Notes: generated by a model from the sequence alone, not told the origin. 48,428 nucleotides of DNA from Polytrichum commune (GCA_950295325.1 OX485804.1:41976001-42024428); one strand, 5' to 3'; shown: positions 30,901 through 42,589, counted from the stretch's first letter. Translations and numbers: made by a program.

Positions 30901-33077
30901 CTCCCAACTACACCTTGTATTGTAGTTGGGCAAGAGTAACAAATGTGGTTGTGGTTGTCTCATCAATACACCTTATCCCTCGTTATCCCTCAAAATTAGA
31001 ACCAAAGAAATTAAACCACAAATGTCAACTACTGAAACGGTGGTTGTGTGTAAACGCTAAATATCTCTCTATTATTCTTTCAATCTGGATTTTGGCATGT
31101 CTTTACAGAGCTCTTCAAAGACTGAATCTTGTTTCCATGGTTGGGTTGTTGGCTGATGTGTTTTTCCTTGTATGGTTGTTCAGCATATTGGGAAAGCTTT
31201 CTCGAATGGGTGGTTCACCCGGTTTGACTCCAACCGTGTGGAGCTTGACCACCACCCTCAGGAAGCTGCAAAGCTGCTTGGCTGGGATTCAAGTAATGGA
31301 GATCACCAAAACCATCATGAGGTAAGATTTTTTGGTGCAATCACAAGATTTTATGACCTTTGTTGGTGGGATTCATCCTCTAAGGTTATAGAGAAGATTG
31401 GAATCGCATCGTTCTTCACAAATCTTTGATGTGTGAATGGTTGTGGTGTTTTAGGGTTCTGCATTTACATGTTTTCACATATCAGAAGGAATCAAGGTAG
31501 TCGATGGAATTTGTCCTTGTACAAGCTTAAGGGTTACGACCCTCGATGGGAATCATCAAGGTGTTTGAAATTATTGAAATCGCTCCGTTCTTTAACAAAA
31601 GTCATTGATGTGAGAATGATTGTGGTGCTTCGAGGGTCTTTCACATTCAATTTCCTTACATTTCGGAAGGAATCAAGGTACAGCAAATAGTCCCATTAGT
31701 ATGGGTTCCCATTTGGAGTTACATGTGTTATACTCCCTCCGTCCCAAAATTATTGTCCTACTCCCTGGAGTTTAATATCCCAATCTTCTCTATAACCTTA
31801 GATGATGAATCCCAAAATGTAGTGCCACCAAAAGATCTAGGAAGCATTGTTCATCCTGGCACTATTCACTGAAAATACAATTCATAGCAGCACTTGGCAC
31901 TATTCATTGACAAGCATGTGTTTCCATATTAAAAAAATTCATCACTCTACAAATACATTAGAGAATGCACTAATTTTCTTGAAATCTAGTGAATGAGCAT
32001 GTATTCCTGAATTTAGTGTCACTCAGTAAAAGTTTCAGCCCTCAGTAACTTTTAAATTTGGCCAAATAGTGCATGCTTTGGGAATTAGTACCACCCTCAC
32101 TAATTGGGATAATCAGTGTGTATGCACGTCAACAAATGTGAAGTAACTTGGTAAAAAATGATAATCTCAATAAGAAGTTATAGTTAACTCCAAATGGTAA
32201 CTCACACTAATATGACTAATCGATGTAGTTGATGTAACATGTCGTTGTGCAATCATAAGATTTGCGACTATTGTTGATGGGAATCCATTGCAGATGACCA
32301 CTGATGCAGGAATCGTTGGGAGAAACCACCAAGGTGAATTTGGAGAACCTGTGGAACCTCATGCGCCGACTGCAGATTCAGCTGTAGACAACAAAAACCT
32401 GGAACAAAATAATAATAAGACATCAAGCACGTCAGAAGTTCCACAAAAGATGAAGAGTTTGGAGAAGCAACCCACAAAAACATCCACACCAGAGGCTGTC
32501 AAGGAACCAGCACACACACGTTCACATAGACACAGGTGGCACAAAGAGAAAGAGAAAGCAGGTGCACCACCTCAGGTAAAAAAGATTCTGACCACCTTTT
32601 GTGCTTTGATCTGCCCTGTTATCCCTTGCCATTCATAAGTACTTAATTCATTCTACCTATGAATGCCTAAATTCCTAAGTGTCACGTATCATTTTGTCAT
32701 TTCATATGAATCCTATGTGGCACTTTGAAAATTAATTATTTCATCACATGAGCATCCGAAATTGACCTTAATGTACAGTAAATTAGACGAAGAATGCTGG
32801 GTGAACAGGGATGTTATACCTGTCCTAGAGAATTTATGCTGCAGAGAGAAGACACTGGAGTGCATGTAATGTCAGCAGGGTTCACTCAACCTTGAAACCA
32901 AAATACTAAGCTAAACGGGTTTGAGTTTTGTGGCAGAGCGCTGCAGGGCTGGACAACAACGGTGATAAATCGCCACTCGCAAAAAAAGAGAAAAAGAAAT
33001 TGTCAAAACTGACTGGGATGAGTTTCAAAAATGTCCGGGATAAATTTCAACGGACCTTTACTCTTAAGCAACATTAA
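27941..33077 (+). CDS. Plant protein of unknown function, at least five exons
   Basis: Exons that join in phase 0: 27941-28381 (MATSQVSFRGTQQSYGSSS..., Ser/Asp/Glu-rich), 30298-30504 (MTVLEERYNPRALAAQ to LEKRLDE, a short coiled coil), 31184-31321 (HIGKAFSNGWFTRF), 32294-32575 (low-complexity N/T/K/E) and 32937-33077 (ending SFKNVRDKFQRTFTLKQH), together 402 residues. Splice sites are standard (CGG|GTAAAT, TTCCAG, GAG|GTACGT, CAG|GTAAAA). A further likely exon, 29444-29624 (SVDRIRALEKVIISPTTPRG), reads as protein but ends out of phase with the next, so a piece is missing, mis-spliced or alternative. No signal peptide or membrane span; the basic tail and disorder suggest a cytosolic or nuclear scaffold, which is inference. 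Introns carry several tandem duplications. Confidence 0.55.
28460..28531 (+). CDS. Candidate alternative last exon 1, ends in HDEL
   Basis: After acceptor TTTCTCAG, phase 0 with the exon ending at 28381, it reads FELFGTTLELFIKN then HLAQEHDEL and stop. HDEL is the plant ER-retrieval signal, but the upstream protein shows no signal peptide, so the match may be chance. Its tandem copy is at 28671-28736. Confidence 0.3.
   Translation, partial: FELFGTTLELFIKNHLAQEHDEL
28671..28736 (+). CDS. Candidate alternative last exon 2, ends in HNEL
   Basis: After acceptor CAGCAAG, phase 0, it reads HYGTALEQLIKSYGEQDHNEL and stop. It aligns with the HDEL copy (GT.LE..IK...Q..H.EL). Frame and stop are kept in both copies. 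If the TAG were read through, a GTGAGT donor lies 4 bases on, so it might instead be an internal exon with a nonsense change older than the duplication. Confidence 0.3.
   Translation, partial: HYGTALEQLIKSYGEQDHNEL
28849..28870. repeat. GAGCT tandem repeat
   Basis: Four GAGCT units in an intron of the unknown-function gene. Confidence 0.8.
29640..30175 (+). repeat. Intronic tandem duplication, units about 290 bp apart
   Basis: Matching blocks: CTTGTTTGTGTTT, CCATGGGAA, ATCGGCATTCAATGT / TTCGGCATGCAATGT, CACACATTCTCCTC, TTCTGTGAGC.TTGACA, TTGCAGACAACATTT.AATGGG. The unit ends in an acceptor-like TTGCAG in both copies. Confidence 0.7.
31330..31685 (+). repeat. Intronic tandem duplication, two diverged units of about 175 bp
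   Basis: The units share TGGGA.TCATC, AAGATTG.AATCGC.(T)CGTTCTT, GATGTG.GAATG.TTGTGGTG, GGGT.CT.CATT and GAAGGAATCAAGGTA. A further 3' piece, TGCAATCA.AAGATTT..GAC, recurs at 32250. Confidence 0.65.
31733..31760. mobile_element. Single Stowaway-type terminus
   Basis: CTCCCTCCGTCCCAAAATTA preceded by TA is the canonical Stowaway (Tc1/mariner MITE) end. No matching opposite end is visible downstream, so this is a truncated insertion in an intron. Confidence 0.65.
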
Positions 33078-34855
33078 TGATGCTTTACACTCTTTTCCAA
33101 TCTCTTTACTAATATTGCGTGTCTTATATCTTGAGCCTCCACAAGCCCCTAAACTTGTTTGGTGTAGAGAGCATTCTCAGTAACTTTGTGGACAAGCGGG
33201 CAACATCGCAACCACTGTACAGTGTGCTGTTTTCTAACTGTCCTAAATGTTTGCTGCAATTCTTCCTGCAATATTGTAGCAAGATCAAAGTTCAGATATC
33301 ATTTTGATGAGGATAATTGGAAGCTTTTGTGCGCTCCTGGTAGACTGCTTACTTACTCTCTGCTTAGGTGATTGCAGTTCCATTGTTTACACAGCAATAA
33401 GGTCATGTGGGCCTTATGGGGCTACTGTACCAAATTGAACACCTATATTTGAGTGATAAATGCCAAGCCTTACAGTTATGAATGGACAAACTGAAAGACA
33501 CATGTTATGAGATTGGATTAGGTGTCCAAAATTTATGTATACTACATTTTAGGTTCAATTTGATTGCCTCAAGAAACAAGATGGTGTTACCTTGAGAGGC
33601 TCTGCCCATATCATACACCATATTTTATTTGAGGTGAGGTAAGAATGAACAGCGAAAGATTAATAGATGTAGAATGTTACCAAGTTATAGAAACCTTTTG
33701 AATGTGTAAACTTTTGGGGATAAATATAGACATAAGAAGAATTTGGACTTTAGGACTTTATATGGACTTGTTTTGTGATCAAACATTGAAATGGATTAAG
33801 TGTGTATGAAGTAGTAGGACTTTATATGGACCTTAGAAGGACTTTGTATATTGATCCAATATTACAATCAACAAAGTATGGAAGAATTGGTGGAGACTAT
33901 AAGGTGGATTTTATGACATGTTGAACCAATTGATTGTTAATGTTTGTAATAGTGATTGTAAAAGTAATAACTTGGTTTGGATTTTGAAGCTCTAATGAAA
34001 TCTCAATGTTCAATAAATTAAAGAACTAATAGACTTGAATACTTGATGATTTCAAATGCATATTAGAGTGCAAGCGTGGTAAAGTGGACCAAAAAAGTGC
34101 TCTTGTATACTAAAACCATAATTTTTTTGGTCAAAGGCCTAAAAGTAGTAGCAAAGTGTTTATTTATGATGACCTTTATTGTTGTGTTAAATAATCAAAT
34201 GCAGAATATCGAGTTGAGATCTTCAATACTTAGCATCAAAAGTGATGCTCAAAAGCAAATGATTGAGTCTGGTTTTGAACGTAGATTTCATGACCTTAAC
34301 CATTTTGAAGTTGGATTTTTTTTTGTATATTCCTTGAATTCATTATCTACTCGAGGGCATCATCACAAAAATTTGTAATAAATCATCAATTTAATGTAAT
34401 TTTATTATATTTCAAACAAATTTTAGACAATCACTTGTTCAATATCACCTACTTGCACACCACTTGCACCGTCTTCTAAAATATGTAGACTTTTCTTAGA
34501 ATTTTTTTTGTCATCATAAATTGCTTGGCTTTGTAGACTGGTATGTTTTTAGAGGGTCTATGAACTTTCTTCACAAAATTCAAAGTTAGTACATAAATTA
34601 AATCACTCTCACTTAACACTAGGCAGGGATCAAAATTGTCCGCTTTACCATGCTTACACCCATCACAATAAAAAGTTGCAGATTTGGCAAAAGGTTTGCT
34701 TATAAACATTACAAAGATGAGTTCTCAATATTTTTTGTAAAAAAAAAACATGTTTAATCTAAAATACACATCAACTAGCATCCACATTCTTTAGAAAGCA
34801 TGGTCGAGAAAAAAAAACATTATTAGATTTCTAAATCAATTTTTCTTTTGCCCTT
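33078..34855. other. 3' flank and gene-free stretch
   Basis: The 3' UTR of the upstream gene lies at its start. The rest is AT-rich; the open frames at 33119, 34076 and 34476 (minus) have no supporting features. Confidence 0.5.
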
Positions 34856-34858
34856 TGA

Positions 34859-35268
34859 CACTACACTAAATAGGTAGATTAGTGTTAGATGAAGATTAGT
34901 GTTAGAGCCAATAGTTACCCAAAACACTAAATGTCACTTGAAAGTACAATTAGTGTTACAATTTCCTTTGTCTTTATTTTGCATTGTCAAAGTTGAGTTC
35001 CATTAAGTTTAAATTTTGTAATATCAAATTCCTAGCATATTACATTTTCTATGAGGCTCACATATTCTACCTCCAATTCTTCATTTGAAGATCTACAAAA
35101 AATGTCATCTAACACTAAATGCGCTTTTGTAAATATTCAAAGTTACTAATTGGTAAAATTAATGTTAGAGTTGACATTTAGTGTTCTAACACTATGAAGA
35201 CAATTGACATTTAGCGTTTTCGTCGACTATTAGTGTTTCCAACACTAATCTACCTATTTAGTGTAGTG
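34859..35268. mobile_element. MITE with perfect 28-bp terminal inverted repeats
   Basis: The ends at 34859-34886 and 35241-35268 are exact inverted copies beginning CACTACACTAAATAGGTAGA. Each also folds on itself through CACTAA...TTAGTG. The 410-bp interior is non-coding with scattered AGTGTTAG/CTAACACT motifs. No clear target duplication. Similar termini define the neighbours. Confidence 0.8.
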
Positions 35269-35293
35269 AACCTACTTTTACACAATTCTACTA

Positions 35294-35668
35294 CACTAAA
35301 TATGATATTTAGTGTCACCAATTCTAATTGTGTTGCTCAATACTAATTGTGAACCACGGTGTAGTGTCACCAACACTAAATGTTGACCTAACAGTATTTG
35401 TCATTCCTTGTAAATTTTGGGGGGAATTATGTATTTAAAGTGTTGCAGATGTTGTCACTTACCAAGTGGTTTTTCATCCAAATTTCAATCATCCATGACA
35501 ATATTTCATCACAAGTTGTTGACAAGAGAAGGTAGGAATTTGGCCAATGCGTAAATTCATCCATGATCATTCATGACAACATTTGTTCACACATTCATAA
35601 GAGATGTCACCCGAAAAGTTACCATATTGACATAAAATACCATATGACACTAAATCCCACATTTAGTG
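35294..35668. mobile_element. Hairpin-ended CACTAAAT MITE
   Basis: Left end CACTAAATATGATATTTAGTG then TCACC; right end CATATGACACTAAATCCCACATTTAGTG. Each end is a short palindrome. Interior matches the elements at 8.5-8.9 and 13.5-14.2 kb. It lies 25 bp from the preceding element. Confidence 0.7.
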
Positions 35669-35669
35669 T

Positions 35670-37700
35670 GCTTGGTTGGGCACATTACCATCTTTCTTAC
35701 AACTTTCTCTTTGATGTCTTGCATATTAATTGGTGCAATATTTGTAGTTCTTGGTTGCATCACATCTTGGTCTCACTAAGTCAAGGTTTCTCGTAGTTGA
35801 TTCTAGTCTCTTTAAGTTCAATCAATTGTCATGCATCTATCTAACTACAAAAAGAGAGCATCAACAAGTATAGATTCTTCAAACCTTGCTATGAATGATG
35901 TTGGGGAAAGTAAAAAGTACCTTCAAGAGCCCCTCTAAGTTTAGAATTGGAATTCAAGGTTCATGTATCGAATAAAAATACCATATATACATAATGATAG
36001 AGTTGGACAATTATGTGATACACAATTATAGATCGATAATGCTAGAAATGTTTTGATGCCATCTCATTCTTCTTTAAAGTGAAAGACACCAAATAAATTT
36101 ACACTAGTTTTACCTTCCATTCTCGTTGCAAAAATAATTTCGCAACCGAAACAAATCCCCAAAACAAAATCTACACCAACCCTGACATAAATCAAGTGGT
36201 TCCCCTCTAAAAATTAAAGCCTACATGATAAAAATCTATCACCACTCATTACCATCATGAACAATGAAGCACAATAAAATGCACTTACTGAGAAAATAGA
36301 GGTTGGTTGTTACTTGAAGAAATGCAAAATGCTTGAGATATCTTCAATTGCAAAGAAACCCACAACAAAAACATCAAGTTGAACCACCGTATATGCGCAC
36401 AAGATCTCCCAAACCTCCTTGTTTCTTTTGCCTCATTGTCACACAACACCTTCAAATATTGCATACATAATAGAAACCAATTTTCATAGCAGTCCACAAT
36501 ACACGTCTAGATTTTTCTTCTTCCAGATAATTCCACTACTACATCCTTCTAGATCATTCTTAGACAAATCCCAACAACTTTTACCAAGCTAACACTCACT
36601 ATAATATGTGGACTATATCAAGTCTCACTATATGTAGATTAAAATCTCTTTATCTATATACATAGATCATATGATCTCATTATGCTCTTTCACTCCTTAT
36701 TATTGATGATAATTCTCTAACTTCCCAATTATCAAACAATAGAATTTTTTTTATAGAAAACTAGTCTACATATAGTACGACTCAAGTCTTGCTATATGTA
36801 GATTAAAGTCATTTTATCTACATACATAGATCATATTACCTTATAATCCTCATTTTTTTTGTCTTATCATAGATTAAATTTATCTAATTTCTCATTCATC
36901 ATGCAATAAATGAAAAATTGAAAAAAAGGTAGTTTGAATATAGTAAGACGCAAGTCTTATTATATTTTCATGATTTGTTAATTTTCTCATCCACCCACTA
37001 TGTTCATACTCAACCACCATTGTCTAGGGCCAAAAGTGATCATACGGTTTTTGCCCTAACATAACAAACCCAATGAAAAGGTGATATGCACGAAAGGTTG
37101 TAGGAATTGTAGGAATTGATCATAGTGGGTGCTGCAAGATAGAAAAATCTTAATATTTGGAAAATAAAATAAAAAATCTATATAGTTTGACTTCTCCTTG
37201 TCTATAGTTATCCCAATGTCTTATGGGAGTTGACTTTGGTTCCAAATAGCTCCATCTAGTTATTTGAATGAATTCCTAGTTTTTTAGATTGAACTTAGTT
37301 TCATCCATATCAGTTATCTAGGTTTCACATTCATCCGCATACATTCATTAAGGAAAAACTTATGGGTGGCAAAAATAAAATACAAATCATCCAATGATAA
37401 ATTTGTAATCCATCCACTATGTTCATCCTTAAGCACCATTGTCCAGGGCCTAAAAGTGATCACATAGTTTCTATCCCGAACGAGACATAACCCGCAAAAC
37501 ATTAATTTCTAACATGACACAGCCCACGAGTTGTCATCAAGGCCATTATGTGGCTTTAGATTCCATGTGGCTATTTGGATGAATGTTGCAAGTGTTTTTT
37601 TTCATGTGTACAACATGTAGTAAGTGGCTTTGACATGTTGTTGTAGCCATTTTGATTTTCAGCCCATCAATAATTTATTGCGCACAAGTGTGAATGCTCC
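35670..37700. other. Gene-free stretch with local duplications
   Basis: No supported gene. It holds diverged duplicates at 36613-36685 and 36771-36835 (CTATATGTAGATTAAA, ATACATAGATCATAT), and a second pair at about 36980-37065 and 37390-37480 (CCACTATGTTCAT, CACCATTGTC.AGGGCC, AAAAGTGATCA). Confidence 0.55.
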
Positions 37701-37703
37701 CTA

Positions 37704-38090
37704 GGGGGTGCACCTTCATAAAAACCAAGAACCAAGTGCATTCGCAATACACGTACAATTTCAATGATAAAAATACAAGTGACAAATATGTATACGTAAA
37801 ACAAAATTACATTCCTATGGAGTTATTAACATAAGTATACAAATGTACTTTTGAATAATAATGAACTCCTATCACATGTATGTTTTTTTGAATCCTAGCA
37901 TTCATTAATGAAAATCATCAAAGGTTTTTTCATCCCTTGGATGTAACTCATAAGCATGTGAATCTACAATATATGTCATAGAAGCAAGTGCAATTATTGT
38001 TTTTAAGTATTCCATCAAATGATCCGTAAGATCGTTAGTCCACTTATTGTTGGTTCCTTTTTGGTACCAACACAACCCAATCTCCACAGT
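37704..38090 (-). repeat. Inverted repeat pair, left copy, with open frame
   Basis: The reverse complement matches about 42680-43135 (AACAATAATTGCA.T.GCTTCTATGA, GGGGATGAAAAAA / GGGATGAAAAAAC, ACTTATGTTAAT, GGTTCTTGGTTTTT). This copy keeps a 60-residue frame (37905-38087) with KTIIALASMTYIVDSHAYEL; the partner is broken by stops. The family is unknown; it looks like a transposon-borne gene fragment. Confidence 0.55.
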
Positions 38091-38423
38091 TTGATGGACG
38101 GTCCATCAAGTCAATCGGATTTCTACACTCCACCCAACAATTACCAAATTTTCTACACATTATAAACCCTTCGAATAACCCAAACCTTCATTGGAGGTTA
38201 TGTTTTTGGTCTACCATGTTTTCCCACAATCCTAGCTTCAAGTGAGCACAAAAAAAACACTCCACAATCACAACCAAAATTTGACATAGTATCATGATTT
38301 GCGGTAGTAAGGAGTTTAGGGTTTGTATGTAATATGCGAGTCTTAATCCGAGTCAATCAATCTTTAATTAAAGTTGGATTGCCATTCAATTGGCTAACAA
38401 GTGTACTTTTGCAATTCTAGACT

Positions 38424-38754
38424 ACCCTACCTTTAGATAAGCCACAATGGATTCTACATTAGATCGAGAGGGCATTTCAACATTTTCATGTTCATCATTT
38501 AAAACATTCAAGGCATGTCGAAGCTCACTTTGCAACTCCACAACTTCATGTAAATCATTTTCAACGTGCAACTGCATCCATTTTGTCTCTGTCACAACAT
38601 CCTTGCACATGTTTGAATTGTCCTCTCCAACACCATAATTTTCCTTGTCACCACCTTCTGCACTATAGTCATCAATGCATATGTGATCATAATCACACTT
38701 CTCATCATCCTTCATACTTCCAAATATACGAGCCTCAATAAGTGACCCTACCAT
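38424..38754 (-). pseudogene. Acidic open frame, exon-like, unknown family
   Basis: 110 residues starting MVGSLIEARIFGSMKDDEK, strongly acidic, with ELQSELRHALNVLNDEHENV (helix-forming). It runs into a donor CTAAAG|GTAGGG before its stop. In this repeat-rich setting it is more likely part of a transposon gene than a host gene. No motif identifies it. Confidence 0.3.
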
Positions 38755-39079
38755 ACACGTACAAATGTTCTATATTTTCTAGAGGTCCATCATACATGTA
38801 CATAACTAGGAGTTATAATTTATGTAGCATATATTTATATATATAGTATAAATATTTTTGAATTGTTACTCATTTTTGTGCACTTACATATACTCATACA
38901 TCTTATGAAAGGTCCAACCCTTGAGGAATGCTCACATGTTCGGAATATGTTAAAACGAATACACATCATCTTATGGTGAATATGACTAACTCCACAATTA
39001 AAATTCTAACATGTACTACTGTAATTGCTATATTTTGTAAGCATATTCATGTTAACATCCTTTTGATGTACTATGCACC

Positions 39080-39424
39080 TTCGGGGGGGGGGGGGTAGTC
39101 ATTGGTTGGAGTAGCAATATATGTGCGAACAAATGATAGGGTATTTTAAAAACATGGGGGCAAAAAATTATAAATGGACTTAAGAGTAATATAGGGTATC
39201 AAAAATGGCACTGGACATCTTTAAAGTACTATAGGGTATGGAATAATAGGTAATTTGGAATTATAAGTAATGCAAGCCATTTTTCTATTAACCCAAAGTA
39301 GAAATTTACATAATGATAGCATGTGAAAAAAAAAAAAATTGAAAGTGATACCCCCCTATAAAATAGTGGTTGTTCGCACCTATATCCTTAACCTTTTAAC
39401 ACACTGCCCCCCCCCCCCCCCGAG
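39080..39424. mobile_element. MITE with G-run and C-run termini and 8-bp target duplication
   Basis: The element is flanked by perfect TATGCACC repeats (39072-39079 and 39425-39432). The left end is TTC followed by 13 G; the right end is 15 C followed by GAG. Inside, GTGCGAACAA occurs near both ends in inverted orientation (39122, 39372). The 8-bp duplication and the shared GTGCGA motif place it with the hAT-like MITEs at 7.6, 39.7 and 46.3 kb. Confidence 0.8.
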
Positions 39425-39675
39425 TATGCACCGTGTAAATTTAGAAATCCTATAATATGCAATGGTGATGAAATGTTACAATAATTCAAATATGCTCTAT
39501 TCAGGAATCAAAATTTCATGGTATAACCCATCTATAACCTTATCCCATAAGTCTAATTTTGATAAACATATTGTTCATTTTATCCCATTTTTTAGATTTT
39601 CTAAAAATTATAGATTTATTATTTATAATCACCTATTTTAATATTCTAGTTTGGTCGTCCTATGAACACCTATAC

Positions 39676-39711
39676 TGATATATCTATATCTATATATATC
39701 TCTATATATAT
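39676..39711. repeat. TATATC microsatellite, left part
   Basis: Short TATATC/TATATA tract interrupted by the MITE at 39712-40119 and continuing at 40120. Confidence 0.85.
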
Positions 39712-40119
39712 CACGGGGCGATCACACCCCCTTACATTTCATAGCCACGTGCGATAAAAGTTTGCTACCCTATATTACATGCCATAGATAATTTTTAAAA
39801 TTATGATATTTTTTCTACATACACATAACCATTGATTATATCTTTTGTATATTTTTTTGAAATTTTTAGTCATCTTCATTTTTGTAGTAATTTTTTTAGT
39901 TCAATGTTGCGTCATTCTAGTTAGAAACGGTATGTTTTATGAAAAAAAAAATCATCAAATATGGCTACCAATTTTTACTATGTAATAGATACTATGTATA
40001 TGTACTCATGAAAAAAAAATCATAAACTTTTGAACCATTTTGGTGATGCTTTATGTAAAAAGTAGATTTTGTTTTATCGCATGTGGTGTTCAACTTGACA
40101 ATGAAGTGCACCCCCCGGG
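39712..40119. mobile_element. hAT-like MITE inserted in a microsatellite
   Basis: Left end CACGGGGCGATCAC, right end (complement) CCCGGGGGGTGCAC, both extending to TGCGATAAAA about 45 bp in. It is flanked by ATATATAT on both sides (39704-39711 and 40120-40127), consistent with an 8-bp duplication but not decisive in an AT array. The interior matches 7640-8068 inverted. Confidence 0.75.
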
Positions 40120-40478
40120 ATATATATATCTCTATATATCTATATCTATATCTCTATATCTATATCTATATATCTATATCTATATATCTATATCTATATA
40201 TCTATATCTATATATCTATATCTATATATCTATATCTATATATCTATATCTATATATCTATATCTATATATCTATATCTATATATCTATATCTATATATC
40301 TATATCTATATATCTATATCTATATATCTATATCTATATATCTATATCTATATATCTATATCTATATATCTATATATATCTATATCTATATCTATATCTA
40401 TATATCTATATCTATATCTATATATCTATATCTATATATCTATATCTATATATCTATATCTATATCTATATTTATATA
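40120..40478. repeat. Long TATATC/TATC microsatellite
   Basis: About 360 bp of alternating TATATC and TATATATC units. The long Ile/Tyr/Ser/Leu open frames across it are simple translations of the repeat and not genes. Confidence 0.95.
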
Positions 40479-40479
40479 T

Positions 40480-41716
40480 AATCATCTATTGTATGATAGT
40501 ATCTTATCATTGGGTTATTACATAAATAATCACATCATTTTTTATGACATATAAAACTATAACAAATTACATAGTTGACTTGTTTGAGAAACTTTATCCT
40601 ATAATATATATTGAGACAAATTTATAAACGATATCTTGCATGTTGCGCTATAAACAATTTGACTAAGCGTGCAGGTATGGTTTTAATAGCCTATTTTCAA
40701 GAAATACAGACCCAATTCAACAATTCATCGTCATATTATGTACAAGATCCGGATTCTTTGGCTGGCACGTCCTTTTGATCTTGCTACTGGATGATCGGAA
40801 TCATTGAAGGTTTACATTGATAATATCTTGAAGAGTAAACCTAATGCACATCAATTATATAATGAGCATCACCGAGTATTCGTGAACCGACCACAAATGG
40901 GATTTCCAATGCATCAAGATGATATTCTTCTTTTCCAAAATATTCCAAAGAATCAAGTGACGTATTCTACATTGGATTAAGTGAAAATGATACTTCAATG
41001 AGCTTGAAAGTATTGATTTTTGGATTACGTCGAATCAAAGTGTTGTGTTTGAGATGCATGTTATTTTTTTGACTATTTCCTAAGATTCTTATGAAATTCA
41101 TTTGGTGTTTTGTGTAAGTATCGCCTATTTGAATGTGTTGTCATGTAACTTAGCTTTTGTTTGAGTACATTCGATCTTTATGTTTATTCATTTCACATTC
41201 TTTGAAGATAACCTCTCAAATGTCTTATCGTGCTTACTTCCATCTTGATAGAAACATGAACATGATTGGAAAACTATTGTCACTCCTTCTCTAGAAAATG
41301 GGGTCTCGTAAACATATGTGAATAAAGATCATGCAAATGACTAGGATATCGACGAAGGAAGCGTTGCCTCCTACCATTGTTGAGAGGAAAGCTTATTTTC
41401 ATAGCCACAATGATGGAGAACGGATAAAACATTCACCATATCATGGAGGAAACCTTTCAATTCTTGAACGCAGTGGATGAGTGGTGGCAAGAATGGAGGA
41501 GATCAGGGGAGGAGGGTTACATCGATCGGTCAAATCCGACGGTCGAGAAAGCACAGGCAACGTGGCCTCACCAGAAGCCAGAAGTTGCTTTCATCACCCA
41601 TAGACTTCTCCTCGATAAGGTAGTTTTCAAAATATGTCACCAAACATTTACTCAAGGAATTTCATTCAACAGTTCTTGTAGGCCTTGTTGTTTATAAAAC
41701 TACTATTTCATTAATT
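40480..41716. other. Mostly gene-free, with one GC-richer exon-like patch
   Basis: 41320-41620 has higher GC than its surroundings and open frames in more than one phase (for example MEETFQFLNAVDEWWQEWRR from 41443, running to a GTAGTT site). It may be a decayed or captured exon. No family signature. Confidence 0.4.
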
Positions 41717-42140
41717 TATTGGCTATGTCTGTAGGACAGAGACTATGCATCAACTTCTTTGTTTCAAGAGCAAATTTCCTAACCACTTTGTGTTCACACT
41801 TGGACGTTACTTGTTCTTGTTATTTTTGGTCCACTTTATGTAATGTGGATGTTAACTATAGTTTATATATATATATACAAGTGCTCCCTAAAGTGCATTG
41901 AAAGAAATCTAGTTAACTATAGTTATTTCAGCAGTTCTTGATTATTTATTTTTTAAAAATCGGGTGATAAATGAGTAGCTTCAATCCTTGACCCGTATTT
42001 GAGAAGAAGGTGCACAAAATCCAAGAAAGGTTTGGTATAGTGAATAGCCATGGATTGGCATGAGCAAAGTAATCAGCTACAATTGTAGTCTTTCATAGCA
42101 AAGGACAGAGCCTCACGGTTCTATTGTTTTCTTGTTTAGG
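41717..42140 (-). repeat. Dispersed repeat, copy 2 (inverted relative to 6521-6962)
   Basis: Partner of the repeat at 6521-6962. It contains a short TA run (41863-41876) absent from the other copy. Confidence 0.65.
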
Positions 42141-42589
42141 TTCCAGCAATGGTGGAAGGTTTGATCTTAACGTTACAAATTTATCGAAAAGACTTCCGAT
42201 GCTGAATGTATCATCCCCACCATCATCGATTCCTACGTAGAATGTGTGTGACCAATTGTGTATCAAGAAACTATTTGGATTTTCTCATTCTTACCTTCAC
42301 AATGTTGGATGCATGTTTGTATTTGTATTCAAGCTTAGACTTGTTAAGGATGATGCGAGGTCTTATACAACAACATATAATTTTTTTGATAGCCAAGAAT
42401 TGGTGGGGCATCAACGACTTGCCATTGTATTTCAAAATTAGAAGCAATTCAACGGTACATTCATTTAATTTTATTCAATTCATAGTGCCAATATTTCCAC
42501 TCATGCTGTATTTCTTATCTATTTTTCTATAATTCAAGTGGTATTTGCGTGAATTAATTCTTTATTAGGTTCGAATATCGTAAATGGAA

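Noticed and set aside
34856-35271. 3-bp target duplication proving a CACTA element
   Set aside because: The flanking triplets TGA and AAC do not match.
40040-40525. Long Ile/Tyr/Ser open frames (161 and 132 residues)
   Set aside because: They are direct translations of the TATATC microsatellite.
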